Shown one piece after another: positions 6,255 through 10,791 of a DNA stretch of 10,791 bases; within the stretch, counting starts at the first letter, position 1, and each line of letters begins with the position of its first letter. The position numbers were made by a program, and so were the translations under genes. The DNA is from an uncultured Clostridia bacterium (GTDB lineage: Bacteria; Bacillota; Clostridia; Oscillospirales; Acutalibacteraceae), in assembly GCA_947165115.1 (NCBI GenBank), contig CAMUZD010000028.1, positions 1 through 10,791 of the forward strand, read 5' to 3'. The notes beneath the pieces are model-generated. The model saw nothing but the letters and a program-made list of their open reading frames with translations, searched no databases and was not told the DNA's origin.

Positions 6255-6926
6255 ATGAAACTTTTTAAAACAATATTCATTATCATCACTGTCGCAGCTA
6301 CTCTTGCCGGTGCCGCTTTTGTAGGAGCGAGACGGACAAGAACCAACATCAATTCTGTTGCGGCAACTGATTCAAAAAATGCAACAGTTCGCACTATCCG
6401 TGAAGAAAACGATTTCTTTGAATCCGTTTCGGAGACTGAAACCGAAAGCGTTTCCGAAACAGCCGGAACAATCACTGCTGAATCCGAAGCGTATGAATCG
6501 ATTGAGCCTGAAACATCTGAACCAATAGCCGCAACTGCAAAACCCTCAGTAACACATTCTGCCAAACAATATGACGGAAGTATAAGCGAGGATGAATATG
6601 AGTTCATCTGCACTATCGTAATGGCTGAGGCTGGAGCCGAACCATACGAAGGAATAATTGCAGTAACTCAGTGTTATCTGAACGCTATGAAGAAAGAGGG
6701 CGCAGACGCATATACAATACACAACAAGTACGGATATGCAAAAGGAAAAACTCCCGACAGAAATGTCAGAACAATTGTATATGATGTTCTCTACAACGGC
6801 TTGTCAGTTACAGACGAGCCGATTTTGTTTTTCTATGCTCCGTCCCTTACTTATTCGGCCTGGCATGAAAGTCAGATATTCGTTATGGAGATCGGCGGAC
6901 ACAGGTTTTTCAAGGAGAGAGCATGA
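6255..6926 (+). CDS. SleB-type (Hydrolase_2) cell wall hydrolase, secreted
   Basis: 223 aa; ribosome binding site GAGG at 6246-6249. An N-terminal signal/anchor (~5-25, IFIIITVAATLAGAAFVGA) is followed by a Ser/Thr/Glu-rich linker (~45-105). The SleB-like domain spans ~112-222: ICTIVMAEAGAEPYEGIIAV near its start, a central NKYGYAKGKTPDRNV, then FFYAPSLTYSAW and the family ending GGHRFF. The Glu-rich EAGAEPYEG motif corresponds to the region holding the catalytic glutamate of SleB-type lytic transglycosylases or hydrolases, which cleave the peptidoglycan glycan strand. Context within a conjugation operon argues for local wall opening during transfer rather than spore germination. It may supply the lytic activity that the CD1108-family protein here lacks. 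The stop overlaps the next start (ATGA). Confidence 0.85.
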   Translation: MKLFKTIFIIITVAATLAGAAFVGARRTRTNINSVAATDSKNATVRTIREENDFFESVSETETESVSETAGTITAESEAYESIEPETSEPIAATAKPSVTHSAKQYDGSISEDEYEFICTIVMAEAGAEPYEGIIAVTQCYLNAMKKEGADAYTIHNKYGYAKGKTPDRNVRTIVYDVLYNGLSVTDEPILFFYAPSLTYSAWHESQIFVMEIGGHRFFKERA

Positions 6927-7153
6927 TGCGGAAAAGTATAGTAAACCAGGATGGCAAGGTTGACTGGAATGCGTTCGAGAATCTGCTTCTTTGCTATCCT
7001 GACAGAGAGTTTTCGGAAATCTTCGCTCCATTTGAGCTAAAAGCGATTTATTCAAGGCAGAACAGCAGCGAATACTATAAGCACTTTGGCAATGTGATGA
7101 TAAGAAAACGAAACAGAGGAGGAGTTATATGCCCGATGAAAACAAACGAATAA
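6923..7153 (+). CDS. 76-aa hypothetical protein
   Basis: The frame opens at ATG 6923 (overlapping the hydrolase stop by 4 nt) or the adjacent ATG 6926. AAGGAG at 6912-6917 serves either start. The product begins MMRKSIVNQDGKVDW and contains LLLCYPDREFSEIFAPFELKA and a basic stretch (MIRKRNRGG). It has no signal peptide or membrane segment and looks like a small soluble helical protein. The last 25 nt overlap the start of the ArdC-like gene, and the strong ribosome binding site of that gene lies inside this frame. I do not recognise the family. The overlaps at both ends and a good ribosome binding site support it as real, with translational coupling to both neighbours. Confidence 0.62.
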   Translation: MMRKSIVNQDGKVDWNAFENLLLCYPDREFSEIFAPFELKAIYSRQNSSEYYKHFGNVMIRKRNRGGVICPMKTNE

Positions 7154-9558
7154 ACCCAGAAACTGGACAGCCTTATCCTTCAAACAAGGAAAAGCTCGAT
7201 GAAATCACTTCAAAAATAGAGCAGGGAATCAAAGATGTTTTTGAAAGCGAGAACTATAAAAACTATCTTTCGGTTATGTCCAGATTCCATAACTACAGCA
7301 CCAATAACTGTATGCTGATCTATATGCAAAATCCCAATGCGACAAAGGTTGCATCATTTAAAGCGTGGAGTGAGAAATTCGACCGCCATGTCTCCAAAGG
7401 TGAGAAGGGAATCAAGATTATCGCTCCGTCTCCTTACAAGAAAAAGATTGATGTTCAGAAAATTGATCCCGATACAAAAGAGCCTGTTGTGGATAAGGAA
7501 GGCAATCCGGTTATGTACCAGAAGGAAATAACGATGCCGGCTTTCAAAGCGGTAACGGTGTTTGACATCAGTCAGACAAAGGGAAAGCCCTTGCCTCAAC
7601 TAGCACAAACCCTTCAGGGAAAAGTTGAAAACTATGAATACATGAAGGAAGCTATTCGGAGAAGCGCACCTGTTCCGATTAAGTTCGAGGAACTGCGGGA
7701 TAATCTGGACGGCTTTTTCAGTTTCAAAGAGCAGTCAATAACTATCCGCGAGGGAATGAGCGAACCTCAGACTCTTTGCGCTATGGTTCACGAAACAGCT
7801 CACTCGCTTCTTCATAATCCTGAGACAACTGATGAAAAGAAATCCCGCGAGAGCGAAGAAATAGAAGCCGAATCGGTCGCTTATGCAGTATGCAAATATT
7901 TCGGAATTGACACCGACGAAAACAGTTTCGGATATCTGGCCGCTTGGAGCAAGGACAAGGAAGTAAAGGAATTGAGAGAATCTCTCGATACCATTAATGA
8001 AACATCCTCCGTCCTTATTTCTTCCATAGAGAACAGGTACAGAGAAATCCTGGCTGAAAGAGATGTTACTTCAATTGATTCTCTGACCGATAAGATTGCC
8101 GACTACATTATTAACGCCGGAAATACGGATAAAGATATTGATTCTCCCGAGCAGTTTAAATCAATGATAAGAGGCTATCTTGAAAAAGGCGACACCGCGC
8201 CTATAGAAAATATTCTCAAGCTCACAATTACCCGGCAGGAAGAGTATCCGTTTGATAAAAAAGCTAATGAAGCCGATAAAAACACAGTTGATCTTCTGCT
8301 AATGGAAATGAGAGATTATGAGAAATTCAATTTCACCGATGTTACATACAAGATCGGAGATAAAGCATATCTTCAGATTCAGCGTATGGATGACGGAATG
8401 AATTGTGATTTCAGTTTTTTCCGTCAGGATAATTACAAGCTTATGGACGGAGGCTTTTCCGACTTTGATGCAGGCGACAGCCTCGCGTCGGCAACTATGT
8501 TTGAATTAGCAGCTCACATAGCCGAAGATTTCAAAATGGAAACCGACGACATATCAATCGTCGATGAATCGATTGTTGAAGCAATTGAGAAAGCAAATAC
8601 CATTGAAGGAGCTGTTGCCGAAAACGGTCCGAGATTTATTGATGAGGATAAAATTAAACCTCCGTGTCCGGAACTTACACAGGAGACTCTTGATAAATTC
8701 GGCTACACCGATGACGGTATGTATCCGATTACCAAAGAGGTCGCTATTGATCTTTTGCAGAACTACTGCGATGTTTATCTTCTCTATGATGACGGAACTG
8801 AAGCCGCGGCGAATGATGAACAGGAAGTCCTTATGCACTATGGCTGCTTAGGAGTGGAGAAAGAAACCTGGAACAGAATAGCTTACAGGTACGAATCTCA
8901 GCAGGAACTGAACGAGAAGGAAAAAGCTTTTCTTCTGAGTGACAAAGACGGATTTGCCATTTATCAGCTGAAATCCGTATCTTCAAATGATGATATTGTG
9001 TTTATGAATTCACAGTATCTGGATTCAAAAAATATTCCCGTTGATTCGTCGAGGTATTCTTTCCGTTACAGCGATGATTTGATGGGCGTCAATTATGCTT
9101 TGACAGAATCTGCAGATAAAGCCGCCAAGGGAAAAGGAAAAGAACCGGATTATAACTTTTCAACAGAAGACAGACTTGAATGTATTTACGAGAAATTCAA
9201 TTTTCATAAACCTGAAGATTATCATTCGCGTTCTGTTTCGGTCAGCGACATCCTTGCAATCCGGCAGAACGGTGAGCTATCATTTCATTACGTTGACAGC
9301 GTAGGCTTCACTGATATTCCCAAATTTATCGAGCCGCAGAATTATCTGAAGAACGCTGAACAGAGCGTTGAAGACGATCTCGGTATGATTGACGGGATTA
9401 TAAACAACGGTAAAAAAGATGAACCTGTTCCGGAGGAAAAACCTAAGCAGAAGAAAAAGGAATCCCTTTATAAAAAGCTTGAGGAAGCAAAGGCAAAGGT
9501 GGCCGAAGGAACAAACCCTATAAAACCAAAAGAAAGGACTTTTGATCATGACGCTTAA
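7129..9558 (+). CDS. ArdC-like ssDNA-binding / zinc metallopeptidase / DUF4316-YodL-like multidomain protein
   Basis: 809 aa with a very strong ribosome binding site (AGAGGAGGAG, ~7115-7124). Residues ~20-160 form an ArdC-type N-terminal domain (NYLSVMSRFHNYSTNN, then FKAWSEKF and VSKGEKGIKIIAP), known from antirestriction proteins that bind single-stranded DNA. Next comes a metallopeptidase-like domain with HETAH (H221, E222, H225) and a downstream EAES (E248), as in ImmA/IrrE-type proteases. A middle region (~300-510) is only loosely recognisable. A DUF4316-like segment (~524-590, KFGYTDDGMYPIT, then YLLYDDGTEA) and a YodL-like segment (~605-735, VSVSDILAIRQNGE then HYVDSVGF) follow. The tail (~775-809) is Lys/Glu-rich. 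It probably protects or processes DNA entering the recipient. It overlaps the TTRAP gene by 11 nt. Domain calls are by pattern recognition; the N-terminal two are firm, the C-terminal ones likely. Confidence 0.86.
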   Translation: MPDENKRINPETGQPYPSNKEKLDEITSKIEQGIKDVFESENYKNYLSVMSRFHNYSTNNCMLIYMQNPNATKVASFKAWSEKFDRHVSKGEKGIKIIAPSPYKKKIDVQKIDPDTKEPVVDKEGNPVMYQKEITMPAFKAVTVFDISQTKGKPLPQLAQTLQGKVENYEYMKEAIRRSAPVPIKFEELRDNLDGFFSFKEQSITIREGMSEPQTLCAMVHETAHSLLHNPETTDEKKSRESEEIEAESVAYAVCKYFGIDTDENSFGYLAAWSKDKEVKELRESLDTINETSSVLISSIENRYREILAERDVTSIDSLTDKIADYIINAGNTDKDIDSPEQFKSMIRGYLEKGDTAPIENILKLTITRQEEYPFDKKANEADKNTVDLLLMEMRDYEKFNFTDVTYKIGDKAYLQIQRMDDGMNCDFSFFRQDNYKLMDGGFSDFDAGDSLASATMFELAAHIAEDFKMETDDISIVDESIVEAIEKANTIEGAVAENGPRFIDEDKIKPPCPELTQETLDKFGYTDDGMYPITKEVAIDLLQNYCDVYLLYDDGTEAAANDEQEVLMHYGCLGVEKETWNRIAYRYESQQELNEKEKAFLLSDKDGFAIYQLKSVSSNDDIVFMNSQYLDSKNIPVDSSRYSFRYSDDLMGVNYALTESADKAAKGKGKEPDYNFSTEDRLECIYEKFNFHKPEDYHSRSVSVSDILAIRQNGELSFHYVDSVGFTDIPKFIEPQNYLKNAEQSVEDDLGMIDGIINNGKKDEPVPEEKPKQKKKESLYKKLEEAKAKVAEGTNPIKPKERTFDHDA
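9533..9538 (+). promoter_or_regulatory. Ribosome binding site deciding the TTRAP start
   Basis: AAAGGA ends 9 nt before ATG 9548 but only 3 nt before the in-frame TTG at 9542, so ATG 9548 is the better start. Confidence 0.6.
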
Positions 9559-9760
9559 TTATGACGAAATCAATCTTATCGCAATCTATAAAAAGGATAA
9601 TCGCAGAGATACTATCCGTGAGATTGCGGAAATGGCAACTTATCTTTCACCCGACGAAGGCGAGCTTATGTCTCTCGCCGATAAAGCAATCAAAAAGCTG
9701 AAATCCATGTCCGATGACGAATTTGACAGTCTCGAACTTGAATTTGATTTCAGTGCATAA
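9548..9760 (+). CDS. TTRAP family (putative transposon-transfer assisting protein)
   Basis: With the ATG at 9548, the product is 70 aa, beginning MTLNYDEINLIAIYKKDNRR. It ends with a DEGELMSLADKAIKKLKSMSDDEF segment and an acidic/aromatic tail (LELEFDFSA). The pattern T-L-N-Y-D-E-I-N-L-I-x-I-Y, plus P-D-E-x-E-L and K-L-x-x-M-[ST]-D, is characteristic of the TTRAP family, which includes CD1104.2 of the C. difficile CTn4 element. TTRAP proteins are small helical cytoplasmic proteins whose mechanism is not known to me. It starts within the last 11 nt of the ArdC-like gene and is followed after 18 nt by the BIG2 gene, so it is co-transcribed. Confidence 0.85.
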   Translation: MTLNYDEINLIAIYKKDNRRDTIREIAEMATYLSPDEGELMSLADKAIKKLKSMSDDEFDSLELEFDFSA

Positions 9761-9778
9761 TAGAAGGGAGTTTTTTCT

Positions 9779-10141
9779 ATGAAAACCAAATCAAAGGCAC
9801 TCGCACTCATTCTTGCCGTTATCACCGTTTTTACTATGTCGGCATCAGCTTCGGCATATGTTATGAGCGAAAGGTATATGACGGTTTATTACGGCAAGGC
9901 AGTTCAGCTCCACATTGACAAAGACCTGACTATGGATGATGTCACGTTTGTTTCTTCCGATGAAAGAATAGCGTCGGTTGATGAAAACGGTCTAGTCACT
10001 TCTAACGGAGTCGGCAACTGCACTATCACCTGCACAAACAATGAAACCGGGGAATCAGACGAATGTGAGATTCATGTAGAGCTTCTCTGGTGGAAGATGA
10101 TTGAAAACATCCTCTATTTTCTCAAAAACCTTGTCAGATAA
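9779..10141 (+). CDS. Secreted protein with a single BIG2 (bacterial Ig-like group 2) domain
   Basis: 120 aa, with strong ribosome binding site AAGGGAG at 9764-9770. A signal peptide spans ~1-26 (ALALILAVITVFTMSASASA, likely cleaved after an Ala of ASASA). Residues ~30-100 match one BIG2 domain: early YYGKAVQL, VTFVSSDERIASVDENGLVT, then GNCTITC. BIG2 domains occur in surface and adhesion proteins. Three cysteines (C81, C85, C96) sit in the last strands. The final ~20 residues (LLWWKMIENILYFLKNLV) are hydrophobic/amphipathic and may bind a membrane or a partner. There is no sorting signal, so it is either released or held by that tail. Its place after TTRAP in the ICE suggests a cell-surface role in mating contact, which is inference. 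Confidence 0.8.
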   Translation: MKTKSKALALILAVITVFTMSASASAYVMSERYMTVYYGKAVQLHIDKDLTMDDVTFVSSDERIASVDENGLVTSNGVGNCTITCTNNETGESDECEIHVELLWWKMIENILYFLKNLVR

Positions 10142-10148
10142 ATGACAA
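10131..10148. repeat. Inverted repeat TTGTCA-N6-TGACAA across the BIG2 gene stop
   Basis: TTGTCA (10131-10136) and TGACAA (10143-10148) are a perfect 6-bp inverted repeat with a 6-nt spacer that contains most of the stop codon. It could be an operator or a weak hairpin. A short palindrome of this size can also arise by chance. Confidence 0.35.
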
Positions 10149-10160
10149 TAATCAACACAA

Positions 10161-10186
10161 AAGCCGTCTGTGAAAACAGGCGGCTT
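10161..10186 (+). terminator. Hairpin, probable intrinsic terminator after the BIG2 gene
   Basis: AAGCCGTCTGT (10161-10171) pairs with ACAGGCGGCTT (10176-10186) over 11 bp, with one G-U pair and a GAAA tetraloop. It is followed by CAACTTTAATT, only a weak T tract, so termination may be partial and some read-through into the IPMTG gene is likely. The stem starts 19 nt after the BIG2 stop codon. Confidence 0.72.
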
Positions 10187-10200
10187 CAACTTTAATTATG

Positions 10201-10206
10201 AAAGGA
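10201..10206 (+). promoter_or_regulatory. Ribosome binding site deciding the IPMTG protein start
   Basis: AAAGGA lies 9 nt before ATG 10216. The in-frame ATG at 10198 comes before this site and has no ribosome binding site of its own. The two ATGs lie in a 10-nt direct repeat (AATTATGAAA at 10194 and 10212). Confidence 0.65.
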
Positions 10207-10215
10207 TTTATAATT

Positions 10216-10683
10216 ATGAAAAACAGAAAATTTATCGCAGCTCTTATAACCGCTCTTATGCTCTTTGTCTGCTCGGCGACAGCGTTTTCTGAAGATGTAC
10301 CAGTTCCTGATACAGAACCTTCTACGATTACCGAAGTGACAGAAGCAATCACAACGGATAACACAACTCAGACTGATGCTAAAGAGCAGTCAACAGAATC
10401 CGATGCTGAAAGCACAACCAACGAAGATAATGAAGGTGTTACTGTTATTCGAGAGGAAGTTACCCTTGAAACCTCCGAACCCTCTGAAACGGAGATTGTA
10501 ATTGATACGAGCAATGTTTCAATTACACAGAGAGCACCTGAAAATGACATAGTTGTTGATTATGCGGACACTTATACCGATATTCCGATGACCGGAAGCA
10601 GCAAGGTAATTGCTGTAGGAGCGCTTGCGGCTGTTAGCAGTGCAATTGCTGGATTGATTATTACAAAGAAAAAGAAAGCATAA
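10216..10683 (+). CDS. Secreted surface protein with IPMTG cell-wall sorting signal
   Basis: 155 aa from ATG 10216. A signal peptide spans ~1-24 (KFIAALITALMLFVCSATAFS). A long Thr/Glu/Ser/Asp-rich low-complexity stretch follows (~30-100), then a short less biased segment (~100-120). The C-terminus has the three parts of a sortase sorting signal: IPMTG (residues 123-127), a hydrophobic segment (~130-150, VIAVGALAAVSSAIAGLIIT) and a basic tail (KKKKA). A sortase would cut between Thr and Gly and join the protein to peptidoglycan or a pilin. The variant motif suggests a non-housekeeping sortase or the class common in Clostridia. No folded binding domain is visible, so it may be a stalk, decoy or exclusion-type surface factor. 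It follows a terminator-like hairpin, so it may be expressed separately. Confidence 0.82.
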   Translation: MKNRKFIAALITALMLFVCSATAFSEDVPVPDTEPSTITEVTEAITTDNTTQTDAKEQSTESDAESTTNEDNEGVTVIREEVTLETSEPSETEIVIDTSNVSITQRAPENDIVVDYADTYTDIPMTGSSKVIAVGALAAVSSAIAGLIITKKKKA

Positions 10684-10703
10684 AACTGTGTGAACTTTGA
10701 AAA

Positions 10704-10747
10704 CGGATGTACCGGGTGTCCCACCTTTGGGTACACCGGTACATCTG
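10704..10747 (+). other. Long imperfect hairpin after the IPMTG gene
   Basis: GATGTACCG (10706-10714) pairs with CGGTACATC (10737-10745), flanked by a G-T and a C-G pair. After a one-base bulge on each side, GTGT pairs with ACAC and CCC with GGG, leaving the loop ACCTTT (10724-10729). No T tract follows directly, so it does not look like a standard intrinsic terminator. It could be an mRNA 3' end structure, an RNA regulator of the gene beyond the window, or a protein binding site. No gene is seen in 10684-10791. Confidence 0.55.
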
Positions 10748-10791
10748 ATTCTTAAGTCCGTACGAAAAAGTTATATTTTCTCGTTCTTTCT

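Noticed and set aside
1..10791. CRISPR array, tRNA, rRNA, insertion sequence or attachment site
   Set aside because: No regularly spaced repeats, RNA gene signatures, transposase frames or terminal inverted repeats were seen.
10748..10791. Promoter with TATATT at 10772-10777
   Set aside because: The -35 region at the right spacing (TTCTTA) matches poorly, and the downstream gene lies outside the window.

Overview
The window is an internal segment of an integrative and conjugative element (ICE) from a Gram-positive gut-type Clostridia. A Ruminococcus or other Oscillospiraceae-like host is my inference, based on the gene families, the Shine-Dalgarno sites, the Thr/Glu-rich secreted linkers and an IPxTG sorting signal; no sequence search was run. 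The gene order matches the conserved transfer block of Tn1549/CTn4-type elements (Clostridioides difficile CD1110-CD1104 families): VirB4 ATPase, CD1108-family protein, DUF4315, DUF4366 (CD1107 family), topoisomerase III, ArdC-like protein, TTRAP. All genes lie on the + strand. No integrase, relaxase, VirD4 coupling protein or attachment site is visible, so both element ends lie outside the window.

Layout. Positions 1-533 hold the C-terminus of the VirB4-like ATPase, cut by the window edge. Next come a 59-aa protein (551-730) and a Bro-N protein with a very Cys-rich centre (748-1644). Positions 1644-4114 encode the envelope proteins: a CD1108-family membrane protein that lacks the usual C-terminal peptidoglycan hydrolase domain, a DUF4315 coiled-coil protein, a DUF4366 secreted/membrane protein and a 76-aa single-span membrane protein. 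Topoisomerase III follows (4099-6150). A 104-nt gap with competing RNA pairings separates it from a SleB-type cell wall hydrolase (6255-6926). Then come a 76-aa unknown, an 809-aa ArdC/metallopeptidase/DUF4316-YodL-like protein (7129-9558), a TTRAP protein (9548-9760), a secreted single-BIG2-domain protein (9779-10141), a hairpin terminator, and a secreted protein with an IPMTG cell-wall sorting signal (10216-10683). The last 108 nt hold a long hairpin and no gene that I can see.

How the parts fit together (inference). VirB4 powers the type IV secretion channel. The CD1108, DUF4366 and small membrane proteins form part of the envelope-spanning complex. The SleB-type enzyme would open the peptidoglycan, probably replacing the hydrolase domain missing from the CD1108 homologue. 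TopB and the ArdC-like protein act on or protect the transferred DNA. The BIG2 and IPMTG proteins would lie at the cell surface, where mating contact or exclusion is decided. Genes overlap or are separated by about 17 nt throughout; the exceptions are the three gaps at 6151, 10142 and 10684, which are where regulatory RNA structure is seen.
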